Of a stretch of 7,799 nucleotides of DNA, positions 1-5,919 are shown piece after piece; position 1 is the stretch's first letter; each line of letters begins with the position of its first letter. A program made the translations under genes and the position numbers. Under the pieces are notes generated by a model. That model was not told where the DNA came from. It did not search any database and saw only the letters and a program-made list of their open reading frames with translations. The DNA lies in assembly GCA_964440405.1 (NCBI GenBank), contig CAYTSB010000042.1, forward strand, positions 1-7,799. The letters run 5' to 3'. The DNA comes from DAOSVX01 sp964440405 (lineage in GTDB: Bacteria; Bacillota_I; Bacilli_A; RF39; UBA660).

Positions 1-42
1 TGTGGTAGTGGTAAAAAGTATAAACACTGCTGCGGGAAATAA
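1..42 (+). CDS. secA: SecA preprotein translocase ATPase, C-terminal tail only (partial)
   Basis: The window opens inside a gene. The thirteen visible codons read CGSGKKYKHCCGK and end at TAA (40-42). This is the end of a SEC-C metal-binding motif (CxCGSGxKxKxCC/H), which binds zinc at the C-terminus of SecA and contacts SecB or the ribosome. The first visible Cys would be the second ligand of the CxC pair, and the CC at residues 10-11 would supply the rest. SEC-C tails also occur on other proteins, so the motif alone does not prove SecA. However, secA directly upstream of prfB is the order known from Bacillus, which supports the call. SecA is the cytosolic motor that drives proteins through SecYEG. 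Everything upstream of the zinc tail lies outside the window. Confidence 0.8.
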   Translation, partial: CGSGKKYKHCCGK

Positions 43-55
43 TAACTAATTATGT

Positions 56-85
56 AAAATAGCAAAATAAAATTGCTATTTTTTT
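56..85 (+). terminator. Intrinsic terminator after secA
   Basis: A perfect 10-bp inverted repeat (AAAATAGCAA at 56-65, TTGCTATTTT at 73-82) encloses a 7-nt loop and runs into seven consecutive T (79-85). It begins 13 nt after the secA stop, which is the expected place for a Rho-independent terminator. The stem is AT-rich with only two G-C pairs, normal for a genome of this composition. Confidence 0.8.
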
Positions 86-101
86 AATATCTCGCTATAA
101 T
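73..101 (+). promoter_or_regulatory. Probable sigma-A type promoter for prfB
   Basis: TTGCTA (73-78) and TATAAT (96-101) are separated by exactly 17 nt, close to the vegetative consensus. The start of transcription would fall near 108, giving a short leader of about 14 nt that contains the ribosome binding site AGGTG (112-116), 5 nt before the ATG at 122. The -35 hexamer lies within the 3' arm of the secA terminator. Inferred from sequence only. Confidence 0.6.
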
Positions 102-121
102 TAAAAAAAGTAGGTGCTTTA

Positions 122-1217
122 ATGGAAAAAAAAGAATTATTAGCATTAATAGACCAATTAGAAGAAAAGTTAATTAGTATTGGGAGGTCACTTTGACCTA
201 GAAGTTAAAACTAAAAGGATTGCAGAATTAGAAAATCAAATTCAAGCAATTGATTTTTGGAACGATATTATTAAAGCAAATAAAATTAATCAGGAATTAT
301 CTTCTTTAAAGAAAAGTATTAAAGAGTATGAAGAAATAAATAAATCTTTAAAAAACATTCAAGAATTGATTGATTTAAATGATAATTCTATTATAAATGA
401 AATAGTAAAAGAAATAATGTTTTTAAAAGAAAATGTTAAGGCTTTAGAAATAAGATCATTATTTAATGAGCCTTATGATAATTTGAACTGTTATTTAGAA
501 ATTCATCCGGGGGCAGGTGGCACCGAATCTTGTGACTGGGCTGATATGCTAAAAAGAATGTACCAAAAATTTAGTGAAAAAAATGATTTTAAATTTGAAA
601 TTATTGATGAACAAAAAGGCGAAGAAGCTGGAATTAAAAACATTTTAGTTTTGATAAGCGGTGAATATGCTTACGGTTATTTTAAAAATGAAAAAGGTGT
701 TCATCGCTTAATTAGAATATCTCCATTTGATTCTAATAAAAGAAGGCATACTTCATTTGCTTCAGTAATGATTACTCCTGAATTTGAAGATACAACTAGT
801 GTTGAGATAAAAGAAGTAGACTTAAAGGTTGATGTTTTCCATAGTAGCGGTGCTGGTGGACAAAGTGTTAATACTACAGATTCGGCAGTTAGAATTACGC
901 ACTTGCCAACCAAGATTGTTGTTACTTGCCAAAATGAAAGAAGCCAGTTAAAAAACAAAGAAAAAGCTTTGGAAATATTAAAAAACAAGCTATATGGATT
1001 AGAAATTCAAAAGCAAGAAAACATTTTAAAAGAAATAAAAGGAGATAATATTAGTATTAATTTTGGTAGTCAAATTAGAAGCTATACTTTAGAGCCATAT
1101 ACACTTGTAAAAGATGCAAGAAGTTTATATGAAGAAACAGATGCTTTTAAAGTTTTGAATGGTGATATTAAAAATTTTATGATAGTTGGTTTAAGAAATG
1201 AAAAAGACAAATATTAA
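122..1217 (+). CDS. prfB: Peptide chain release factor 2 (RF2), with +1 programmed frameshift
   Basis: RF2 recognises UAA and UGA stop codons in the ribosomal A site and triggers hydrolysis of peptidyl-tRNA. The product comes from joining 122-193 (24 codons, starting MEKKELLALI) to 195-1214, giving 364 residues, essentially the usual RF2 length of about 365. The N-terminal part is helical. The central region holds the PCRF-type stretch LEIHPGAGGTESCDWADML. The stop-codon reading tripeptide SPF, specific to RF2, is at about residues 200-202. The catalytic GGQ is at about 245-247 within SSGAGGQSVNTTDSAVR. The start at ATG 122 is preceded by AGGTG at 112-116. Without the frameshift, translation stops at TGA 194-196 after 24 codons. 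The gene follows secA and overlaps the yitT-like gene by 20 nt, so the two are probably co-transcribed. Synthesis is expected to be autoregulated: low RF2 slows UGA termination and favours the shift. Confidence 0.96.
182..197 (+). promoter_or_regulatory. RF2 +1 programmed ribosomal frameshift site
   Basis: An internal Shine-Dalgarno-like GGGAGG (182-187) is followed by a 3-nt spacer TCA, then CTT TGA C (191-197). This matches the conserved prfB recoding architecture: SD, 3 nt, CUU-UGA-C. The CUU-decoding tRNA-Leu slips onto UUU, and reading continues with GAC at 195. Spacing and slippery codon agree with the well-studied E. coli site; only the spacer and the SD differ in sequence. It should sense RF2 level through the slow UGA. 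Confidence 0.95.
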
Positions 1218-2052
1218 AAAATATTTAATTTTTATGTTAGGAGTATTGTTAAATGCCACTGCCTTCAATTTGTTTTTTTTGTCAAACAATTTGGCTGCTT
1301 ATGGCGTAAGTGGTCTTTCTATTGTTTTGAACAAATTGCTAGGCATAGATCCTACAATATTTATTTTAGCTGCTAATACTGTTCTAATAATAATTAGCTA
1401 TTTTGCTCTGGGTAAAGATTATACTCGAAAAACAATTTTAGGAGGTATTCTGTTTCCAATATTCATAAACTTAACAGCTAAGCCGTTAAGCTTTATAGAT
1501 CTTAGTAATACTAACTTATTAGCAATGGCCATCATTGGTGGTGCTTTAGCCGGACTAGCTTGTGCTTTAACATATAAGGATGGCTTTGGAGCGGCTGGAA
1601 CTGATATAACTAATCGAATAATTCATAAATATTTTAAAATACCTTTAGGTACAGCTACTGCTATTGGAGAAGGCTTAGTTATTTTAAGTGGTGGTTTAGT
1701 ATTTGGCTTTGAAAAAATGATCCTTTCTTTAATTGTTTTAACAACGATGACTATTATTTGTAATAAAATGATGATTGGAATAAGCACGACTAAAACCTGC
1801 TTTATTGTTACTTCTAAAGAAAAAGAAATTAAAGAACATTTAATAAAAAACTTAAAAAATGATATAACAATAATTAATAGTGTTGGTGGCTATAACGAAA
1901 ACACTCAACAAATTTTGATGACTGTAATTGATAGCAAAAAATATAGTAACTTAAAAAATGATATTAAAAAAATTGATAGAAATGCTTTTATTGCTGTAAC
2001 TGATTCATTTGAAGTATTAAATCAAAATCAAAAAATAAAAAAGATTAAATAA
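1198..2052 (+). CDS. YitT family integral membrane protein (DUF161 + DUF2179)
   Basis: This 284-residue protein matches the YitT family, which is widespread in Bacillota and usually present in several paralogues; its transport substrate or role is not established. About five or six hydrophobic segments can be seen at roughly residues 9-29, 52-71, 79-98, 107-125, 148-171 and 174-192. Family-like stretches include NNLAAYGVSGLS (about 30-41) and the Gly-rich DGFGAAGTDI (about 128-137). The soluble C-terminal part (about 200-276) fits DUF2179, with GGYNENTQQ followed by a beta-alpha unit ending in AFIAVTDSFEVL. The tail is Lys-rich. ATG 1198 lies inside the end of prfB (20-nt overlap) without a clear Shine-Dalgarno, so translation probably depends on coupling to prfB. 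A start at Met13 (1234) is possible but would trim the first membrane segment. The gene ends with TAA 11 bases before the stop of the convergent prs-like gene. Confidence 0.88.
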   Translation: MKKTNIKKYLIFMLGVLLNATAFNLFFLSNNLAAYGVSGLSIVLNKLLGIDPTIFILAANTVLIIISYFALGKDYTRKTILGGILFPIFINLTAKPLSFIDLSNTNLLAMAIIGGALAGLACALTYKDGFGAAGTDITNRIIHKYFKIPLGTATAIGEGLVILSGGLVFGFEKMILSLIVLTTMTIICNKMMIGISTTKTCFIVTSKEKEIKEHLIKNLKNDITIINSVGGYNENTQQILMTVIDSKKYSNLKNDIKKIDRNAFIAVTDSFEVLNQNQKIKKIK

Positions 2053-2053
2053 A

Positions 2054-2079
2054 AAACAATGACTATTTGATCATTGTTT
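2054..2079. terminator. Shared hairpin between convergent yitT-like and prs-like genes
   Basis: AAACAATGA (2054-2062) and TCATTGTTT (2071-2079) form a perfect 9-bp stem with an 8-nt loop. Read on the minus strand, the stem is followed by TTTTTT and further AT-rich sequence, a good intrinsic terminator for the prs-like gene. Its TAG stop (2065-2063) lies in the loop, so the last sense codons are part of the stem. On the plus strand the following T run is interrupted (CAACATTTTT), so termination of yitT is less certain. Confidence 0.65.
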
Positions 2080-3154
2080 CAACATTTTTAGCTATTTCTT
2101 TTTTATCATCCAATAATTCGGAAATTGGTTGATTTAAATTTATTGCATTAATAACTTTAGCGATAGCTAAAGAACAATCAACGATTTCAAGCCAAGGCTC
2201 ATTTTTATATTCTTCTGACAAATATGTTAAATTAGTGGTATAAATTTTGGTAAATAACTTATTTTTATAGGCTTCTTTAATTTTTTCTATTCCATTAGTT
2301 AACAAAGGAAAAGTCGCGATTAAATAAATGTTTTTTGCTTTTCTTTCCTTTAATTGATAGGCAACATCAAGTATTGATTCTCCAGAAGCAATCATGTCAT
2401 CAACAACAATTGTATCTTTACCCTCAACATTTGGTCCAGAATAACGATGTGATGTAATTTTATTTCGCCCATTAACAACTTCGGTATAATCTCTAAATTT
2501 AGTGAATATTCCTAATTCAGCTTGAAAAACATTGGCATAAAAATTTGCTCTTTGAATAGCTCCGGCATCAGGACTTATAATTATTAAATTTTTAAAATCA
2601 ATTTTTTTACTTTCTTTTTTGACAAAATCTTTAATTATAGTTCCCGTTGGATAAATGTTTTCAAAGGGACTAAGTGGTAAGGCGTTACAAATATCAGGAT
2701 CATGAACATCAACTGTAATTATAGTATGAACTCCCAAAAACTCATGCAATTCCTTTAAAGCAATGGCACAATCCAGTGATTCTCGCCCTTTTCTGCGATG
2801 CTGCCTTGTTTCGTATAGAAACGGCATAACGATGTTGGTTCTATTAGTGTGCCCTTTAGCAGCAGCTACAATTCTAACAGTATCCATATAATAATCATCA
2901 GGGCTATAGTGATTAACAAGTGTATTCATTTTATAAGTTAAACTATAATTTCCGATATCAGTAATAATAAATAAATCTTTACCTCGAACAGAATCTTCTA
3001 GAACAGCTTTACCTTCACCATTACTAAATCTAGGAATTTTAACCGGTACAACAAATGAATTTTTATCCTTTCTAAGCGTTTGTAAATGCATTTCAATTTT
3101 TTTACCAAGATCAGCACAACCATCATGAACAATTAATTTTAACTCCCCATTCAT
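2063..3154 (-). CDS. prs: Ribose-phosphate pyrophosphokinase (PRPP synthetase), long divergent form
   Basis: The 363-residue cytosolic product resembles PRPP synthetase, which makes PRPP from ribose 5-phosphate and ATP for nucleotide, His and Trp synthesis. Landmarks in order: RFSNGEGKAVLEDSVRGKDLF (about 42-62, the family's N-terminal half); TRQHRRKGRES (116-126, matching the ATP-binding ARQDRK region); DVHDPD (149-154, for the usual DLHxxQ metal/ATP segment); SPDAGA (194-199); TKFRD (218-222, for the catalytic flexible-loop KRR region); and the PRPP loop VVDDMIASGES (250-260). Typical Prs is about 315 residues. The extra length lies around residues 68-95 and in the C-terminal third. The PRPP loop ends ASGES rather than the usual DTGGT type. 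A similar long form is known to me from Bacillota, sometimes beside a standard Prs, so enzymatic activity is likely but not certain. ATG 3154 is preceded by a strong AGAGGAGG. It is the only minus-strand gene, convergent with yitT and divergent from the CofE-like gene. Confidence 0.87.
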   Translation of the reverse strand: MNGELKLIVHDGCADLGKKIEMHLQTLRKDKNSFVVPVKIPRFSNGEGKAVLEDSVRGKDLFIITDIGNYSLTYKMNTLVNHYSPDDYYMDTVRIVAAAKGHTNRTNIVMPFLYETRQHRRKGRESLDCAIALKELHEFLGVHTIITVDVHDPDICNALPLSPFENIYPTGTIIKDFVKKESKKIDFKNLIIISPDAGAIQRANFYANVFQAELGIFTKFRDYTEVVNGRNKITSHRYSGPNVEGKDTIVVDDMIASGESILDVAYQLKERKAKNIYLIATFPLLTNGIEKIKEAYKNKLFTKIYTTNLTYLSEEYKNEPWLEIVDCSLAIAKVINAINLNQPISELLDDKKEIAKNVETMIK

Positions 3155-3159
3155 AAATA

Positions 3160-3209
3160 CCTCCTCTGAATGTCTAATTTAATTGTAGCATTTAAAAAAT
3201 TAAAATCAA
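3160..3209 (-). promoter_or_regulatory. Promoter and ribosome binding site of the prs-like gene
   Basis: On the minus strand, TTGATT (3209-3204) and TACAAT (3187-3182) are spaced by 16 nt. The -10 is preceded by TGC, giving an extended -10 (TGCTACAAT). Transcription would begin near 3175. AGAGGAGG (3167-3160) then lies 5 nt ahead of the ATG, an unusually strong Shine-Dalgarno for this window and the evidence for the chosen start. No operator-like repeat overlaps these elements. Confidence 0.6.
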
Positions 3210-3259
3210 TGTTTAAGTTTTAAAAATTTTGCAGATGGATATAGATGTTTGACAGCTTA

Positions 3260-3298
3260 GAAAAAACTGTAAAACATATTTTTAAAACATGTTTTTTC
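3260..3298. repeat. AT-rich inverted and direct repeat cluster in the divergent intergenic region
   Basis: Three nested symmetries are visible. GAAAAAAC (3260-3267) is the reverse complement of GTTTTTTC (3291-3298). AAAACAT occurs twice in direct orientation at 3271-3277 and 3284-3290, 13 bp apart. AAAACATGTTTT (3284-3295) is a perfect 12-bp palindrome. A consensus -35 hexamer TTGACA (3249-3254) lies just upstream but has no good -10 at normal spacing. The cluster sits upstream of the extended -10 of the CofE-like gene, where a regulator could bind. Functional meaning is inferred, and low-complexity AT sequence can produce such symmetry by chance. Confidence 0.4.
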
Positions 3299-3318
3299 TT
3301 TTATTGGAAACGTACTTT

Positions 3319-3339
3319 TGTTATAATTAAGATAGGAAG
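3319..3339 (+). promoter_or_regulatory. Extended -10 promoter and ribosome binding site of the CofE-like gene
   Basis: TGTTATAAT (3319-3327) is a perfect extended -10 (TGnTATAAT) with no convincing -35 at 16-18 nt. The ribosome binding site AGGAAG (3334-3339) is 7 nt before ATG 3347. Initiation from this -10 would start the transcript at about the RBS itself, an extremely short leader. A start further upstream from TTGACA (3249-3254) is therefore an alternative. Confidence 0.45.
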
Positions 3340-3346
3340 TGAATTT

Positions 3347-4534
3347 ATGAGAAATGTTGGAACAGTAGTTAGAGGTATTAGAACTCCAATTATTAAAGAA
3401 AACGATGATTTAGTAACAATAGTTGTTGATTCATTATTAAAAGCAAGCGAAAGCGAAGGCTTTGAATTTAGAGATCGAGATGTTGTCGGCATTACAGAAG
3501 CAGTTGTCAGTATTAGTGTGGGAAACTATGCAACTATAGATGACATTGCAACAGATATAAAAAATAAATTTCCTGAAGGTGAAGTTGGAATTGTTTTCCC
3601 AGCTCCAGTAAGTAGAAATCGTTATGCCCTTATATTAAAAGGAGTAGCAAGAGCATCAAAACAAATTTATTTACAATTTAGCTATCCACGAGATGAAGTT
3701 GGTAATGCTTTATTTGATGAAGAATTACTTGAAAAATATAATATTAATCCAAATTTGGATGTATTTAATGGACATAAATACAATGAATTATTTGGTCAAA
3801 TTAAACACCAATTTACAGGGATTAATTATATAGATTATTTTCAAGAATTAGTAAATAATGAAAATTGTAAAATAGATTTTATCTTTGCTAATGATCCTTT
3901 AGAAATATTAAAATATACTAAAAATATTTTGATTTCTTCGGTCCATAGCCGAATGAAGCTAAAAAAATTATATAGGAACTATACTGAAAATGTTTATGGT
4001 ACTGATGACATTTTAACTAAAAGTATTAATGGAAGTGGCTATAATTCAAAGTATGGATTGTTAGGATCAAATAAAGCCACTGAAGAAAAAGTTAAATTGT
4101 TTCCTGAAAATGGCGATAAATTAGTTCAAGATATTCAAAAAAGATTAAAAGAAGTTACTGGCAAAACTATTGAAGTATTAGTTTATGGTGATGGTGCATT
4201 TAAAGATCCAGTAGGTCAAATTTGGGAGCTTGCTGATCCAGTTGTCTCACCGGCATATACTAAAGGTCTGGAAGGCACTCCTAATGAATTAAAATTAAAA
4301 TATTTTTCAGATAATAAATATTCGGATTTAAAAGGCGAAGAATTAAAAGAAGCAATTATTAATGAAATAAAAACGAAGGATCAAGATTTAAAGGGCCAGA
4401 TGGCAACTCAAGGAACAACTCCAAGGCAATTAACAGATCTAATTGGCTCTTTATGTGATCTTACCAGTGGTAGTGGTGATAAAGGAACTCCGGTCGTATA
4501 CATTCAAGGCTACTTTGACAATTATGCTTCATAA
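3347..4534 (+). CDS. Coenzyme F420-0:L-glutamate ligase-like protein (CofE family), role unknown
   Basis: The 395-residue product belongs, by recognition, to the F420-0:gamma-glutamyl ligase (CofE) family. Its founding members add L-glutamate to F420-0 using GTP. CofE-like N-terminal features are VVRGIRTPIIKENDDLVTIV (about 7-26, compare the family's GI..I..GDDL) and DRDVVGITEAVVS (about 44-56). The rest is a long form found in Bacillota with highly conserved-looking blocks: GSGYNSKYGLLGSNKA (229-244), YGDGAFKDPVGQIWE (280-294), ADPVVSPAYTKGLEGTPNE (296-314) and SGSGDKGTP (374-382). Classical CofE is about 250 residues. I cannot see the usual metal-binding SD..GRPWR block; GDGAFKDP may replace it. 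No signal peptide or membrane segment is apparent, so it is probably cytosolic. ATG 3347 is chosen because AGGAAG precedes it and family similarity begins there. The frame stays open back to ATG 3245, but those 34 residues are low-complexity and lie over the promoter. Real substrate unknown. Confidence 0.85.
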   Translation: MRNVGTVVRGIRTPIIKENDDLVTIVVDSLLKASESEGFEFRDRDVVGITEAVVSISVGNYATIDDIATDIKNKFPEGEVGIVFPAPVSRNRYALILKGVARASKQIYLQFSYPRDEVGNALFDEELLEKYNINPNLDVFNGHKYNELFGQIKHQFTGINYIDYFQELVNNENCKIDFIFANDPLEILKYTKNILISSVHSRMKLKKLYRNYTENVYGTDDILTKSINGSGYNSKYGLLGSNKATEEKVKLFPENGDKLVQDIQKRLKEVTGKTIEVLVYGDGAFKDPVGQIWELADPVVSPAYTKGLEGTPNELKLKYFSDNKYSDLKGEELKEAIINEIKTKDQDLKGQMATQGTTPRQLTDLIGSLCDLTSGSGDKGTPVVYIQGYFDNYAS

Positions 4535-4536
4535 TA

Positions 4537-4580
4537 TTGAATATTTTAAAATATTTGATAAAATATGATACGAAGAAGGA
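4537..4580 (+). promoter_or_regulatory. Possible promoter and ribosome binding site of tilS
   Basis: TTGAAT (4537-4542) and TAAAAT (4559-4564) are spaced by 16 nt in the 52-bp gap before tilS, and no terminator precedes them. A perfect 16-bp all-AT palindrome, AATATTTTAAAATATT (4540-4555), overlaps the -35 and spacer. AAGAAGGA (4573-4580) is a good Shine-Dalgarno 6 nt before ATG 4587. The RBS is convincing. The promoter is weak in such AT-rich sequence, and read-through from the CofE-like gene is equally possible. Confidence 0.35.
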
Positions 4581-4586
4581 ATAATT

Positions 4587-5918
4587 ATGATTGAAGAATT
4601 AAAATATTTAAATCAAATATTAAAAGATGATGATACTATTGTGGTTGCTTTGTCAGGTGGGCCTGATTCAATGTGCCTTCTTTATTTGCTTTTAGAAGTA
4701 AGAAAAGGAAAAAGGCTTAATTTAATTGCAGCCCATGTTAATCATAATGTTAGAGTAGAAAGTAAGAATGAAGCAATTTTTGTTAAAGATTACTGTAACG
4801 AAAATCAAGTTGCTTTTGAAACAATGACAATTGAAGAATATAGTGATGATAACTTTGAAAATGAAGCTCGTAATATCAGATATAATTATTTTGAAAACAT
4901 TATCAGAAAATACCACGCCAATTATTTAATGACAGCCCATCATGGCGATGATTTAATAGAAACAATTTTAATGCGCATTGGAAGAGGATCTATTTTGAGC
5001 GGCTACGCAGGATTTAAAAAAGAAGTAGTAAAGAAAGATTATAAATTAATTAGGCCGCTTATTACAACAACTAAGAAAAAAATCGAAGAATATAATGATC
5101 TCCATCATATTTTATATGCTATTGATAAAACTAATCTAGAAGACATTCATACTAGAAATAGATACCGCCATCATGTCTTAAACTTTCTTAAAAATGAGGA
5201 TAAAGATATTCATAAGAAATACTTGAAATTTAGTAATACTTTGATTAAATACAGTGATTATATTAATAAAATCACTTTAAAGCATATTAAAAAAATGTAT
5301 GTCAAAAACAATTTGGATTTAGCATTATTTAATAAATTAGATGAATTAATTCAAACAAAAGTTATAGAATATATATTAGAATCTATTTATCATGATGACT
5401 TAATTTTAATTACTGATATTCACACTTCAGTTATTCTTGATTTAATTAAGAGCAAAAAAGACAGTGGAGAATTACATTTACCGAATAATTTGGTAGTTAG
5501 AAAAAATTATGGAAAACTAAATTTTAAAATACATAATGAAAAAATTAAAGATTATGAAATAGAAATCAATAGTGAAGTTTCATTGCCTAATGACATGAAA
5601 ATTTCTTTATTAGAAGAAAGTGATGAAAAAAGCAATTATGTTGTCAGATTAAGTTTTAGCGAAGTAACTCTACCTTTATATGTGAGAAATAGAAAACCTG
5701 GCGATAAAATGGAAGTAAAAAAATTAAAAGGCAGCAAAAAGATCAATGATATTTTTATTGATTCTAAAGTAGAATTGCCATTAAGAAAAACTTGGCCAGT
5801 TGTTTGTGACGCTCAAAATAGAATAGTTTGGTTACCTGGCCTAAAAAAGTCAAAATTTGATAAAGAAAAAAATGAAAAGTATGATATAATACTGAAGTAT
5901 CAAAAAAGAGGAGAGTAA
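4587..5918 (+). CDS. tilS: tRNA(Ile)-lysidine synthetase
   Basis: TilS attaches lysine to C34 of the tRNA-Ile with anticodon CAU, using ATP, so that it reads AUA and is charged with Ile; it is essential and cytosolic. The 443-residue length is normal for the full form. The N-type ATP-pyrophosphatase domain (about 15-215) carries the P-loop SGGPDS (23-28), AAHVNHNVR (48-56), the TAHHGDD segment (116-122) followed by ETILMRIGRGS, and a DKTNLED...RNRYRHHVL block (180-198) typical of TilS. The middle region (about 215-350) is diverged. The C-terminal TilS domain (about 363-425) shows LYVRNRKPGDKM, GSKKINDIFIDSKV, WPVV and IVWLPGLKKS. ATG 4587 has AAGAAGGA upstream. ftsH starts one base after the TAA, and its Shine-Dalgarno lies inside the tilS end, so the two form a transcription unit. 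tilS next to ftsH is a conserved Bacillota arrangement, although hpt often lies between them and is absent here. Confidence 0.95.
   Translation: MIEELKYLNQILKDDDTIVVALSGGPDSMCLLYLLLEVRKGKRLNLIAAHVNHNVRVESKNEAIFVKDYCNENQVAFETMTIEEYSDDNFENEARNIRYNYFENIIRKYHANYLMTAHHGDDLIETILMRIGRGSILSGYAGFKKEVVKKDYKLIRPLITTTKKKIEEYNDLHHILYAIDKTNLEDIHTRNRYRHHVLNFLKNEDKDIHKKYLKFSNTLIKYSDYINKITLKHIKKMYVKNNLDLALFNKLDELIQTKVIEYILESIYHDDLILITDIHTSVILDLIKSKKDSGELHLPNNLVVRKNYGKLNFKIHNEKIKDYEIEINSEVSLPNDMKISLLEESDEKSNYVVRLSFSEVTLPLYVRNRKPGDKMEVKKLKGSKKINDIFIDSKVELPLRKTWPVVCDAQNRIVWLPGLKKSKFDKEKNEKYDIILKYQKRGE
5882..5913 (+). promoter_or_regulatory. ftsH ribosome binding site and possible internal promoter
   Basis: GAGGAG (5908-5913) is a strong Shine-Dalgarno 6 nt before ATG 5920 and lies within the last codons of tilS. 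Just upstream, TGATATAAT (5882-5890) is a perfect extended -10 within tilS coding sequence. The nearest -35-like TTGATA (5857-5862) is 22 nt away, too far to count. An internal start near 5897 could give ftsH its own supply. The RBS is solid; the promoter is speculative. Confidence 0.4.
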
Positions 5919-5919
5919 T

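Noticed and set aside
180..194. TTG at 180 as an independent start for the RF2 reading frame
   Set aside because: The ATG at 122 with its own RBS and the exact prfB recoding signal at 182-197 explain the frame. The bases after TTG 180 are the frameshift SD and slippery site, not a translation start.
701..988. Minus-strand open frame opposite prfB
   Set aside because: It is antisense to the SPF and GGQ regions of a clearly real gene and has no recognisable protein features.
3249..3282. Complete -35/-10 promoter based on TTGACA at 3249-3254
   Set aside because: No acceptable -10 lies at 16-18 nt; the candidates TAAAAC (15 nt) and CATATT (20 nt) are poor, so only the hexamer is noted.
3260..3298. 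Reading the intergenic repeat cluster as an intrinsic terminator or riboswitch
   Set aside because: The arms GAAAAAAC/GTTTTTTC are separated by 23 nt without continuous inner pairing or G-C content, no gene on the plus strand ends upstream, and no known riboswitch core is recognisable.
3245..3346. N-terminal extension of 34 residues on the CofE-like protein starting at ATG 3245
   Set aside because: ATG 3245 has no good ribosome binding site, the extension is low-complexity and Phe/Lys-rich, it covers the repeat cluster and extended -10, and family similarity begins at ATG 3347, which has AGGAAG upstream.
3301..3492. Minus-strand open frame over the start of the CofE-like gene
   Set aside because: Short, antisense to a conserved coding region and its promoter, with no RBS or family resemblance.
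4722..4916. Minus-strand open frame opposite tilS
   Set aside because: Hydrophobic, Ile/Phe-rich shadow of AT-rich coding sequence opposite the TilS ATPase domain.
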